IMG/VR virus record: IMGVR_UViG_3300048026_001351
Coordinates: 1-33,912 of that record
DNA length: 33,912 bases
Source: a virus
Direction: 5' to 3' (one strand)
The position numbers were made by a program, and so were the translations under genes. Positions 22,670 to 33,600 of this stretch are shown one piece after another. Every line of letters begins with the position of its first letter. Position 1 is the stretch's first letter. Under the pieces are notes generated by a model. It was not told where the DNA came from and did no database searches. It saw only the letters and a program-made list of their open reading frames with translations.

Positions 22670-23611
22670 ATGCTTTCACACCACGAAAAACAATCAGTTG
22701 TAAACATATTAGATGATGTCTTAGGACCAGGTACATCCATGAAAGGAGATGAACAAGCACACTATTGTCCGTTCTGTCATCATCACAAGAAAAAGTTACA
22801 GATAAACTTACAAAGCCAAAAGTGGCATTGTTGGGTTTGTGATTCCAAAGGGAAACGAATCCAAAGTTTACTTAGAAGATTGCACGTAGATTCTCATAAG
22901 TTAAAAAAGATATATGAGATTTATGGTGATGATTATGTTGTGTACAGTAATAATACCGAAGATGAAAAGGTAGAGTTAAGGTTACCAAACGAGTTTCGTT
23001 CACTATTAGAAGAGCCAAAGGGTATTAATCCCTTATTCAGAAAGGTGAAAGAATATGCAAGAAAACGAAATATTAGCGAAGGGGATATTAAACGTTATAA
23101 TATCGGTTATTGCGATTCTGGTCATTATGCCAATCGTATTATTATTCCAAGTTATGATAGAGATAATAGACTCAATTACTTCATCGCACGTTCTGTATTC
23201 GATGAGGAAAAGTTTAAGTATAAGAATCCGCCGGTTTCGAAAAATGTTATTATGTTCGAAAACCAAATAAATTGGAATGAACCTATTACCTTAGTAGAGG
23301 GAGTGTTTGATGCAATGGCTGTTAAGAGAAATGCAATCCCTCTACTCGGTAAGTTTGTACCAAAAACTTTAAATGATACTATATATAAAAAAGAGGTTAA
23401 AGGTATTAATATTCTACTCGATGAAGATGCACAAGAACAAGCGTTACATTATACAGTTCAGTATCAGAATCAAGGAATTACTACAAAAAATATTAAACCC
23501 ACAGATAAGGATGCATCTGATATGGGATTTTCAGAAGTAAACAGTAAGTTAAAAGAATCGAAAGAAACAGAATTTAGTGATATTATTTCACAAAAATTAA
23601 AAGGTTTATGA
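22670..23611 (+). CDS. gp61: DNA primase, zinc finger plus TOPRIM (gp61-like)
   Basis: The protein (313 residues) should lay down RNA primers for lagging-strand synthesis. A zinc ribbon is formed by Cys33-Cys36 (HYCPFCHHH) and Cys54-Cys57 (WHCWVCDS). A DnaG-like core follows with RNISEGDIKRYNIGYC (about 133-148) and the RIIIPSYD strand (156-163). The TOPRIM metal site is visible as Glu210 in TLVEGVFDA and Asp251/Asp253 in ILLDEDA, with a further acidic TDKDASDMG at 278-286. The length is close to T4 gp61 (342). No helicase domain is fused, so a separate gp41-like helicase is expected elsewhere in the genome. The stop overlaps the next start (ATGA), indicating coupled translation. Confidence 0.92.
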   Translation: MLSHHEKQSVVNILDDVLGPGTSMKGDEQAHYCPFCHHHKKKLQINLQSQKWHCWVCDSKGKRIQSLLRRLHVDSHKLKKIYEIYGDDYVVYSNNTEDEKVELRLPNEFRSLLEEPKGINPLFRKVKEYARKRNISEGDIKRYNIGYCDSGHYANRIIIPSYDRDNRLNYFIARSVFDEEKFKYKNPPVSKNVIMFENQINWNEPITLVEGVFDAMAVKRNAIPLLGKFVPKTLNDTIYKKEVKGINILLDEDAQEQALHYTVQYQNQGITTKNIKPTDKDASDMGFSEVNSKLKESKETEFSDIISQKLKGL

Positions 23612-24309
23612 TATTATATTCTATTGGGGATTCGGTTACATGGGGAGCTGAATTAGAAAATAAAGAAAATGAAAGATATTCTAAATTAGTTGCAGATGAA
23701 TTGGGAGCAGTTGATTGTAATAATGCATCTGCTGGTGTATCAAATGATTATCTTTTTAGAAATGCAATGAGAGATATTCATCAATGGATTTATACTCATA
23801 AAATATGGGATGAAACCAATGGATGGTCTGAATCAGATGAACTAAAAGTTTTAATAGGTTGGACTTCACCTACACGATTTGAGTGGTGGGATGGTGAAAA
23901 ATATGTACAAGATAGGTTATGGGTTGATTATGATAAATGGGGTAGTCCAGATGCAAATCAAACAACAGAACAACAAGATAAATTTATTTTACATCAAAAT
24001 GAATTAATACCATCCTATATTAGAGCGTTTAACCATATTCAATCTTTAATTTCAATATGTGAATTAAATGGTATCGATTATTACTTCTTTAATACATTTT
24101 ATCATTACGAAAAGATAAAAGAACCTAAATCAAAAATTGATTTATGGGGAAGAGATGAAGAACAACTTGGCTTAAAATATTTAAAAGAAGAAATGGATAA
24201 TATGTACGATTATTTAAATAAAAATAATGCTACATTTCACGAAAGAAAACATCCAACAAAAGAGTCTCACAAAATGTGGGCAAATTATATACTTAATACA
24301 TGGTTATAA
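23608..24309 (+). CDS. SGNH/GDSL-type hydrolase
   Basis: The 233-residue protein shows block I of the SGNH family at residues 7-13 (GDSVTWG, nucleophile Ser9) and a C-terminal HPTKESHKMWANYI with His215 as the likely catalytic histidine. The LIGWTSPTRFEWW stretch (about 83-95) and an Asn-rich NNASAGVSND (38-47) are in keeping with blocks II and III. Family members hydrolyse esters, including acetyl groups on polysaccharides and peptidoglycan. No signal peptide is present, so it should act in the cytoplasm or after lysis. It is wedged between primase and the Mre11/Rad50 gene with ATGA-type overlaps on both sides (4 nt and 10 nt), so it is co-expressed with replication functions. I recall such SGNH proteins from other marine phages; the substrate is unknown. 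Confidence 0.85.
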   Translation: MILYSIGDSVTWGAELENKENERYSKLVADELGAVDCNNASAGVSNDYLFRNAMRDIHQWIYTHKIWDETNGWSESDELKVLIGWTSPTRFEWWDGEKYVQDRLWVDYDKWGSPDANQTTEQQDKFILHQNELIPSYIRAFNHIQSLISICELNGIDYYFFNTFYHYEKIKEPKSKIDLWGRDEEQLGLKYLKEEMDNMYDYLNKNNATFHERKHPTKESHKMWANYILNTWL

Positions 24310-27300
24310 ACAAAGTTTACCACCTTGCAGATTTACATATCCGTAATCTACAAAGACACAAAGAATACAGACTGGTATTCAAAAAATTCCTAAAACAAGT
24401 AAAAGAAGATAAAATTGAGGATTCCCTCATTTATATCGCCGGTGATATTGCTCATGCTAAAACAGAGATGTCACCCGAACTCGTACATGAAATAAGTTGG
24501 TTTCTTACAGAATGTGCGAAGTTAAGAGAAACTGTGTTAATCACAGGTAATCACGATTGTAACTTAAATAACTCACACAGACTAGATGTACTCACACCTA
24601 TTATCGAAAATCTTAACAACGATAGAATTCATTATCTTCGTGATACTGGTATCTATAATATCCATAACCTTACTTTCGTTGTCTATTCTATATTGGATAA
24701 CAAGGAGAATTGGCCTAAGGGAGATACCGTTGATGGAGAGAATAAAATCGTTTTATTTCATGGACCAGTAAACAAAGCACAAACCGATATCGGTTACACC
24801 GTATCATCCAACTCATTTCAAGTAGATATGTTTGATGGATATGATATGGCCCTTTTAGGAGATATACACAAAAGACAAACATTTGGAGAAGGATATGAGT
24901 GGGTTGCCTACGCAGGTTCGATGATTCAACAGAATCATGGAGAACTACTCGAAAATCATGGTTACTTATTGTGGGATGTTCCCACTCGAACCTTCACCGA
25001 ACATCATCTACATAATGATTATGGATTCTTAACAGTTGATGTAATAAACGGAGTTATACCTCAATGGGTATATGATGAGATTGGTACTAAACTTCCGAAG
25101 TATCCAAGATTACGTTTAAGGTTTACTAAAACGGAAGCTAGTGATATGAAGAAATGTATCACCGAACTTAAGAAGTTATTTAAAGTTGCTGAAGTTACTG
25201 TAACGAGAACCGATACAATCGGACAACTAAAAACAAATCAAAAGGTAAACAAAAACATTGTTGGTAATGTTAAAGATGAAACTTTCCAAAACCAACTAAT
25301 TAGAGATTACTTAGAAAGACAATATCTATTAGAATCAGAAGAATTAGATAAGATAGCAGAAATAAACAAAGAACTTAATGGACATATAGATGATTCAGAT
25401 TCAGCAGGTAATATCCTATGGACACCCAAAACCTTTGAATTTTCTAATATGTTCTCCTATGGTGAGGATAATCTAATCAGATTTGATAAAGCTCAAGGTA
25501 TCATGGGTATCTTTGCTCCTAACGCTAGTGGTAAATCTTCTATGTGGGATGCACTATCTTTCTGTATCTACGATAAAACATCTCGTACAAACGTTTCTAA
25601 GAACATTCTGAACAATCGTAAAGATATGTTCTACTGTAAGTTTAGCTTCGAAATAGATGGAGTAGATTACTTTATTGAAAGAAAAGCTAAGTACGTTAGA
25701 AAGAAAACTTCTGTAAAGGTTGATGTAAACTTTTGGAGAGAAAATGGTGGAGTTATAGAATCACTCAATGGTGAGCAACGAAAAGATACAAACAAGAACA
25801 TAGAGAAGTTTTTAGGTAAGTTTGAGGATTTTGTTTTAACTGCTCTTTCTCTACAAGGAAATAATGCACTCTTTATAGATAAATCCCAAAGTGAACGTAA
25901 AGAAATACTTTCTCAATTCATTGGAGTAGATATCTTTGATAAGTTATATCAAAAGGCAGCAGATGAGAATAGGGATAACGCAACACTTATCAGAAAATTT
26001 AAGAGTGATGATTTTACGACAAAATTGGCGAGTATCGACACTGAATTAAAAACCGACAAGAACGAGTACAAACTTTTAGAGATGTCTCAAAAAGCCTTGA
26101 AGGAAGAGGATGATATACTGAATAGACAAATCATTAAGTTAAATGAAAAGATAGTAAAGTTAAATTCCGATAGTGGGGTTTCAATCGAAGAGTTAGAAAA
26201 AAGATTGAAAAACCTCGAATTGAAGAAAGAGGGCCTCGAAACCACAAAGGGTTCTTTACAAGATAGAATTACCTTTAGAGAGGAACAACAAATCACTTTA
26301 GATGAGATTCTCGATAAATTTGATGAAGAGGATTTAGAAGAAGGAATTAATACCTTAAAACAACTTAAATCAAGTATTGGTAAGATAGAGAGTGAGATTG
26401 ATAAAGTAAATATAAAATTAGAATCACTATATGAGCGAAAAGACCATTTAGATTCACACAAATATAATGAGGAGTGTGATGTTTGTATGGAAAATTCTAA
26501 ATCTATTTTAGAAACCAAAGATACAGTCAATTCTCAAATAAAAGAGTTGGAAGAATCTTTACAACATAATGAAAAGGAAAAATTAGATTTAACTATTAAA
26601 ATTGAATCTTTAAGTAATTACGAAGATGAGTGGGATAAATATAAGGATGCTAAAGATAAAGAGGATAAATTAGATAGAGAGATATCTCAACTTATAAACA
26701 AGTTATCAACAACCGAAACTGAAGAATTACGATTAGATACCCAAGTTACACAACAATCTCAATTAATTGATGAGTATTATAAGAATGAAAAACAAATTAA
26801 GAAGAACAAAGAGATACGAGAACAAATTACTGGTGTTCGGGATAAACAATCTTCTGTAAAGGATGAGTTAAAGAGAATCAATAGTGATGTTCTTAAATTA
26901 AATGGTAAGGTGTCTGCTCTTCAAAATCAAAAAGAAACAATTGAAGATAGGATAGCTGAAGTTAAAAACTTAGAACAACAATCTAAGTTATTTGATTTCT
27001 ACTTAAATGCACTTGGTAAAGATGGTGTATCATATGAGTTGATTGAAAAATCTCTACCAATGATTGAAGGTGAGGTAAATAACATTCTTGCTCAAATAGT
27101 AGAATTTGGAATGCAGTTAGAGATTGATGGTAGAAATATTAATGCATATCTTGTATATGGAGACCAGAGATGGAGTTTAGAGATGTGTAGTGGTATGGAG
27201 AGGTTTATTAGTGGTTTAGCTATTAGAGTTGCTCTAATCAATGTATGTAACCTTCCAAGACCTAATTTCCTTGTAATAGATGAAGGATTTGGTACTTTAG

Positions 27301-27458
27301 ATAGTGAGAACCTACAATCTCTCTTTATGTTGTTTACATATCTTAAAACTCAGTTTGATTTCGTAATGGTAATCTCACACATCGATTCAATGAGAGATGT
27401 AGTAGATGGACTTATTGAAATTAAAAAGGTAAATGGATTCTCAAACGTTAGGTTCTAA
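24300..27458 (+). CDS. gp47-gp46: Mre11-Rad50 (gp47-gp46) single-chain fusion
   Basis: This 1052-residue protein unites the nuclease and ATPase subunits of the recombination/end-processing complex. Residues 1-330 are the Mre11/SbcD/gp47 phosphoesterase: DLH at 11-13, GD at 48-49, GNHD at 83-86, FHG at 153-155, GDIH at 187-190. A linker of about 40 residues ends in DDSDSAGN. From residue 373 it is Rad50/SbcC/gp46: Walker A APNASGKS (406-413), Q-loop Gln519, a long coiled coil (about 560-900) with the zinc hook CDVC at 726-729, the signature CSGMERF (963-969), Walker B FLVIDEGF (990-997), D-loop and His1027. In T4 these are separate genes. The Walker A has Ala for the first and middle Gly. No stop or frameshift lies in the junction. 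Confidence 0.95.
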   Translation: MVINKVYHLADLHIRNLQRHKEYRLVFKKFLKQVKEDKIEDSLIYIAGDIAHAKTEMSPELVHEISWFLTECAKLRETVLITGNHDCNLNNSHRLDVLTPIIENLNNDRIHYLRDTGIYNIHNLTFVVYSILDNKENWPKGDTVDGENKIVLFHGPVNKAQTDIGYTVSSNSFQVDMFDGYDMALLGDIHKRQTFGEGYEWVAYAGSMIQQNHGELLENHGYLLWDVPTRTFTEHHLHNDYGFLTVDVINGVIPQWVYDEIGTKLPKYPRLRLRFTKTEASDMKKCITELKKLFKVAEVTVTRTDTIGQLKTNQKVNKNIVGNVKDETFQNQLIRDYLERQYLLESEELDKIAEINKELNGHIDDSDSAGNILWTPKTFEFSNMFSYGEDNLIRFDKAQGIMGIFAPNASGKSSMWDALSFCIYDKTSRTNVSKNILNNRKDMFYCKFSFEIDGVDYFIERKAKYVRKKTSVKVDVNFWRENGGVIESLNGEQRKDTNKNIEKFLGKFEDFVLTALSLQGNNALFIDKSQSERKEILSQFIGVDIFDKLYQKAADENRDNATLIRKFKSDDFTTKLASIDTELKTDKNEYKLLEMSQKALKEEDDILNRQIIKLNEKIVKLNSDSGVSIEELEKRLKNLELKKEGLETTKGSLQDRITFREEQQITLDEILDKFDEEDLEEGINTLKQLKSSIGKIESEIDKVNIKLESLYERKDHLDSHKYNEECDVCMENSKSILETKDTVNSQIKELEESLQHNEKEKLDLTIKIESLSNYEDEWDKYKDAKDKEDKLDREISQLINKLSTTETEELRLDTQVTQQSQLIDEYYKNEKQIKKNKEIREQITGVRDKQSSVKDELKRINSDVLKLNGKVSALQNQKETIEDRIAEVKNLEQQSKLFDFYLNALGKDGVSYELIEKSLPMIEGEVNNILAQIVEFGMQLEIDGRNINAYLVYGDQRWSLEMCSGMERFISGLAIRVALINVCNLPRPNFLVIDEGFGTLDSENLQSLFMLFTYLKTQFDFVMVISHIDSMRDVVDGLIEIKKVNGFSNVRF

Positions 27459-27609
27459 CTTTTAAAACATTCTTAGGCTTAGGAGTACCTACCTTCTGTT
27501 TAATCAGAGTTTCAACCAATCCACTTAATTTATACCCATGTTCCTTGCAATACCCTTGTAAGAGTTCATGGGTTTCTTTTTTTATCTGTATTGTAGTATA
27601 TTTTCTCAT
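27448..27609 (-). CDS. Small ribbon-helix-helix-like DNA-binding protein
   Basis: This 53-residue minus-strand gene reads MRKYTTIQIKKETHELLQGY, then CKEHGYKLSGLVETLIKQKV, then a basic tail ending KVRT. A short basic strand (KYTTIQIKK) followed by two helices with a Gly turn between (HELLQGYCKEHG, LSGLVETLIKQ) is the ribbon-helix-helix plan of small dimeric repressors (Arc/MetJ/CopG type). It is the only minus-strand gene seen in the window. Its 3' end overlaps the 3' end of the Mre11-Rad50 gene by 11 bp, tail to tail. An ATATTTATA motif in its own orientation lies 26 nt before its ATG, which supports real expression. It could repress early transcription or regulate the neighbouring fibre gene; the target is unknown. 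Confidence 0.75.
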   Translation of the reverse strand: MRKYTTIQIKKETHELLQGYCKEHGYKLSGLVETLIKQKVGTPKPKNVLKVRT

Positions 27610-27635
27610 TCTATAACTTTCTATGGTTTTCTATA

Positions 27636-27644
27636 TATAAATAT
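27636..27644 (-). promoter_or_regulatory. ATATTTATA motif on the minus strand, candidate late promoter
   Basis: On the minus strand ATATTTATA (plus-strand TATAAATAT) lies 26 nt before the ATG of the small RHH-like gene, the same spacing as for the plus-strand genes. It is divergent from the copy at 27665. Confidence 0.55.
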
Positions 27645-27664
27645 TTTATAAGTTTTTTTTAAAC

Positions 27665-27673
27665 ATATTTATA
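27665..27673 (+). promoter_or_regulatory. ATATTTATA motif, candidate phage late promoter of the fibre gene
   Basis: ATATTTATA lies 22 nt before the ATG at 27696; AGGAG and TAGGAA lie between. With the minus-strand copy it forms a divergent pair within 40 bp. Confidence 0.62.
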
Positions 27674-27695
27674 GGAGTATTAATAGGAAACCCAT

Positions 27696-30600
27696 ATGGC
27701 GTGTATAGTAAAAATTGGTAACGAATTTGAAAATCTTAGTGGATATAACACTTTCATAAAAGATAAAGACCCAAATTCACAGTACTTTAGAGTTAGTAAG
27801 TTTCAAGAAACATTTACGGCAGGTAAAAACCTTTTCTTAATGGAAGGTTCTCAATACCTAAAAGAATCTACTGCTGTTAAAATCGAAATTGTTGATGTTG
27901 ATGGTGGAACTCTATATATAGAACCTGGTAGAGGTGTACCTGATTACTATGAGGGGAACTCAGTAGTGTTATCTGCTCATATATATGATACCATGCCGGT
28001 GGGACCAGCTAAAATTACAGTCCTTGGTGAGTTAAAAGAATATATTGATGAAGAAGGAATATTAAGACCAGTACCCGATGATTGGAAGGGTACTTATAAT
28101 GTTAAGTGGGAAAAAGATTTTTATATAAATAAAAATATTGAAAATTCAACTCCAGTTATATTTTACAAAAGACCAACAATTTCTATTGAAGAAACCGAAG
28201 GAACTATTGTTCAACAAGATATACCAGATGTAACACAAAGTGGTTCGGTTCAAGGTAGAGCAGATATACCACAAATTGGTACAGATATACGAACATGGAG
28301 AGCAGGAACTCTTTATAGATTAGAAATCACAGATGGACCTGGCTTTACTGGCTCAATAGATGAAAATATAATTTCAGTTCCATCATTAGGATATTCTGCA
28401 ACTGTAAAAGAAGTTTTAAACAAAAATACAGTTTTAGTAGATAAACCCTATGTGGTAAATAATAAAATAGCAGAATTTCCCCCATCTGTATATAGTAGTA
28501 CATTTGAATTTTTTGATGGAAGAACAACTACTGATACCATAGTAACTGGCTCGTATCAACGATTGGTATTTAAAAACATAGAAACCTTTGCTGGTAATTT
28601 AGATAAAGTTAAAATATATAGAAAATCTCGTTCAGATATTTCTGATTTTAAATTCTTAGAAGAAGTTAAGGTAGCGGATATCACTTCTGATTTATTAGTT
28701 GATGCTTCATCTCCAGCTGGAGAAAAATCAGGTGGAGCTGGAAGATTTACTCCAGGAACTTTCACTACAAGTTGGACAACTTCATCAATACAAATTAGTG
28801 GTTCAGATACTTTTGTATCATTCGATGATGATTTATTATATGAATCTATAAAAATAAACGTACCCTCTAGTTCTCAACAAACTGATCCTGTAAATATAGT
28901 TACAAACACAGAGTTTGATATTTTTTCTAACGTAGATTATCAAGTATCATTAAAAACATTAGTAAGTGGTTCTACAACCGATACAATACCAGGTGAAGTA
29001 ACAGTTGTATCACAATCTGTATCAACAACCACTTATTACTTATATGACCCCAATGTAATGCAGGTATATCCAGTATCCTTTCAAACGGCAACTGGTTTTA
29101 ATTCAATCTTAATACAATCTGCATCTGTTGATTTAACTCGTAATTATATTTACGATGATACACGATTATCATTCTTTGATACACCACAAAATACAACAGG
29201 TTCATCTATTACATCTGTAAGTTCGGATTATACTTATGATGCTAATCTATCAACATCGCTTACGTTTGATACAACAAGTGGTGATTGGGGTACAACATCG
29301 AGAGTTCAAACAGATGCAAACAGTAATGCAAATGTTGTATCGGTAAGTGGTTCATTTGGTGGTGTTGAATTAATTTTTAACGTTTGGTTAGATAGTGGTT
29401 CATATACTATACCAATGAGTGGTGACCCAAAAGATGTTAGTATCTACTCAGAAGTTTATACATCTGGTTCAGAAGAACTTTCGCTACTTTCATTTGAAAA
29501 TATAGGTGGCGATGCTAAATTTTATTATTATAATAGTTCAACTTACTTAGATGAGTTATCATCGTTTAGAAGTTCAACTGAATATGAATTGGAAGCAATA
29601 GATACTGGTGATTATGAAACACCTCAAGCTTGGCATTCGAGTGGAACTGGTTCTCAAGTTATAATACCTTACGAACAAAGTGGATACAATTATGTTCATA
29701 TTGATTATAGAACTAATAGAAATATAGAACCATTAAACGCAGATTTAATAGATGTACAAAGATTAGATAGATTAAATGGTGATTTATTATATGGAGAATC
29801 ATATGATATTACATCTATAAACTTTAACACAGGTGAAATCGATTTTACAGATGGAACTGAAGCAGATTTTAGTGGTACATTAAACATACAAAATGGACAA
29901 CTTGTTCTCACAATAGATGGAGATACTCAATATGCATATCTTGTAGAGGCAGATTTTAACAATTCTGTAATGGTATTCATTGGTAGGATTGAAGTTGGTG
30001 ATATGGAACCATCATCTACGAGATACAACATATATGATTTATTTCAACTATCAGGTTCTTCTGTTCAAAATACATCTACCTCAAGTTTTGTTGTACCAAG
30101 AGTACCAACACAAGGAGGAGATAACTTATATACCGAAGCAGGATATCCACTTATAAAAGCAACTGTAAGTAATAGAGATTTCTTAACACCAGTATTTGAT
30201 TCCGAATCTGGTTCTCTACAATTTGAATCACCATTAGAAATCCCTTATATTTTTAGAAATGATGGGGGGCAGGTAACTGATGTTTATACCTTTGATAGTT
30301 CAAGTGGACAAGTTTATAATGCATCATCTGTATCATCTTCTTCTGATGTAAACTCAGATTCTTTTGTATATGATAATGTATTAGTACAACAAGGATTTGT
30401 ACCAAGTGGTTCTATACATAGTGGTATATCCACAGTAGAATCTAATAGTGTAATAAACCAATATGTTAATCTTACAACTAAACAACACGACCACTTAAGT
30501 GGTTCTGTAATTGTATCTTTACTTACAGATAGTGGTTCTTTATCATTACCAACCGGTACTGGTTCAGTTGAGTATCATATAGAATCTTTTGTATCTGAAT

Positions 30601-33600
30601 CTGGTTACCTATCGGGTAATACGATTTGGAGAAACTCAATGGCATTTAGAAACTTCAATACTGATGGTATGATGTTCTATAACCATTCTGCTACATCACA
30701 ATCAGCAGTAGATGCAATAAGTGGTTCACTTAATTATAACATAGATTCAATAGATACTAATGATTTCCAAACTTTACCATTGAATATGTTAGAGAGTGGT
30801 TCTCAAGTAATACTTGATTTTGAAACAAGTGGTAGTGGATATAATTACATTTACTTAGATTATAGAACAAATAGAACAAGACAAGTATTAACTGCTGATT
30901 TGGAAGAAATTGGTTTAGTTTCTGAAATAGATGGTAGTCCTATTGGAAATGCTAAAGATACATTAGCACTTTCTGGTTCTGAAGCAACATCCATTACATC
31001 CGCTTCTTACTTTACTCAACAAGTACCACCAACAACATCAAGTATATTTTATGATGATGTAATTGATTATCCATTTTTCCCAGCAACAATTCCTGCAGGA
31101 AATTATATTGGAGATAAAACACAACCAGGTGTAACCGATAGTATTTTAAATTCACCATTAAATATACCATATGTACTTAACATTTCAGATTCAACACCAA
31201 ATGAGGTAATTGTTAGAAGGATTGATGCAATATTTACGGCATCTTCTGCATATGGAAGTACTGGTACTTTTGAAACTTCTTCTGCAATAACTTCTCAATC
31301 ACTTGTAGCACCACCAATAGATGTACCGAAAACTTTAAAACTATATATTACAGGTTCATCTGGTTCTGTTGATTTTAAAGAATATCTTACAGAAATCCAA
31401 GCAGATAAAACATATTCATCTAGAACTGATATATCAAACATAATAACATCAACATATGAAAGTTCTAATGCGAGGTTGGGTATTGAAGCTAGGGGAGATG
31501 GTTGGCAATTATCTAAATTAGATTTACAACCAGCTAAAGCTAGGGGATTCTCACCAAAGGTATTTAAGACAGTACAAGAAGAAGATAGAAACTTACAAGA
31601 TGAAACGTTTGATTATAAGTTTGAAATGTATGATGTTAATAATAATTACATTCCAGTAACACTCGAAGAAACTGTAAGATTTACTGGTGGAAATAAACAA
31701 ACCACAGGTACTTTAAAACTGTTAAGTTTTGAAACTGATAGAACTGCGTTTAGATTTTATAGTGGTTCAATTGCAAATCCACCATTTCAACAAATTAGAT
31801 TGGTGGCAACTAAACAAAACTTAGAAGGTGCAATAACATACGCATCAGCTGCGTTTGATACATCAGGTCAATATATAGACCCATCTTCTTATAGTGGAAC
31901 ATATCCTGGTGGTATGACTTCTGTTGGTGATAATGGAGGTATTGTAACTATTGCAAACTTTAGTGGTAGTGATACGAATTATCAAGTTGGTTCAATAATT
32001 TATACTGCTTCATGTGATAATCGAAATGAGTTTGAAACCATATTTAGATTAGAAGATGGACAACCTATCGCAGACTTAATTGTTAATAACGATAGAAGTG
32101 TATTTACATATAGATTATCAGATGGTAGTTTAAATCCAAGTGAACAAAACTCAACAATTACAGTAAAGAGAAAGAATTTAGCATCTAATGCAGAAACAAT
32201 TACAGCAAATTCATCATCTCTTTCTGGTAGTGCTCCTCCCCTAACTCTTATATCTGATAATTCAACAACTGGTGTTGCAACTTACTTCTTAAGTGGTTCT
32301 ACTTTAGATTTATCAACTGGTTCTGTAAACTATCAATTTACGGCATCTGATTCTTTTGGTGTACAAATAGATAATGTAACGAGTGTAACACCTATATCAT
32401 TCTTAGAAGGAGTTGTTTTATACCTAACAAATGAAAGAGGTGTATTACCTGCTTTTTATAGTGGAGTTATTCCATCTGCATCTTATCAATATACAAGTGG
32501 TTCAACAAAACTTTATGTTGGTGGTGATGAGGTAGTATTTGATAATGGTGGAGGAAATAATACTTACAAAATTACTGGTGTGACTGGTTCGGGTATTACA
32601 CCAAACGAAGTAAATCCAACAACAAATGAATATGGTGGTGTACCTGGTACAATGGGTAATGAATCATCATCATTAGAAATAAATGTACAATATACTGATT
32701 CAATCGGTGAATCTTATGATTTCGGTAGAACCGCTAACTTTAATCTTGTTAGAGAAGGTGAACAAGGACAACCTGGTCTTGAGGGTTCAAATGGACCTGG
32801 TCTTTTATTTACAGGTATATACGATAATACGAGAGATTATACAGTAACTACTGGTTCGTTAGCAAGAAGAGATGCAGTAATTTATAACAATGTATTTTAT
32901 CTTGCAGTATCAGAAAGTGGACCAAGTACTGCCGCTGGATTACAACATCCATCATCATCAGCTGATTATTGGTCATCTTTAGGAACTGGTTCGAACTTTG
33001 TAGCAGCAGGTTTGGCTGTATTTGCAGAATCTTATGTACAAAACAATATAAATGTTGGAACAAACAATAGTGGTTCAGCATCAGCAGCAAATATTACAAT
33101 AGCTGGTGGAACTAACTATCCTTATATTTCGATTGACCAAGGAGCAACAACTGGTACTCAAGGATATAATGTTGGTAATGGTATTTTCTTAGGTATTAAT
33201 GGAAATACTGGTACTGGTTCTCTTTCATTAGAAAGTGGATTAACAAACAATGAATTAACTTGGGATGGTGATACTTTAAATATTCGTGGTAATATAACAG
33301 TTACCAACAATGAAGATTTTGTTTTCCCATCTGATACGGGTTCTCTTGTTAGAAATGACCAAACATCATCACTTGTAAATCCAACTACTTTCACTCCTAC
33401 TACTGCTGCAGGAACATCCGATGGTCTACATTTAGGTTCAGATAAAATGGGATTTGTTGAAAGTGGAACATATCAAACCTATATGGATGATAATGGTAAT
33501 TTCTATCTTGGAGGAACTAGTGGAGCTCTTACTTGGAATGGAACTAATTTGAATCTTGATGGTGGTTCAATTACATTTACAAATCAAAATTCAATTGATT

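Noticed and set aside
26087-26530. 147-codon minus-strand open frame inside the Rad50-like coiled coil
   Set aside because: The Ser/Leu/Phe-rich translation is what antisense of Lys/Glu-rich coiled-coil codons gives; it has no start signals.
2213-27673. ATATTTATA copies as true T4 late promoters read on the opposite strand (TATAAATA)
   Set aside because: Seven of eight copies would then fire away from the gene they precede, into the ends of upstream genes; the sense reading explains all eight.
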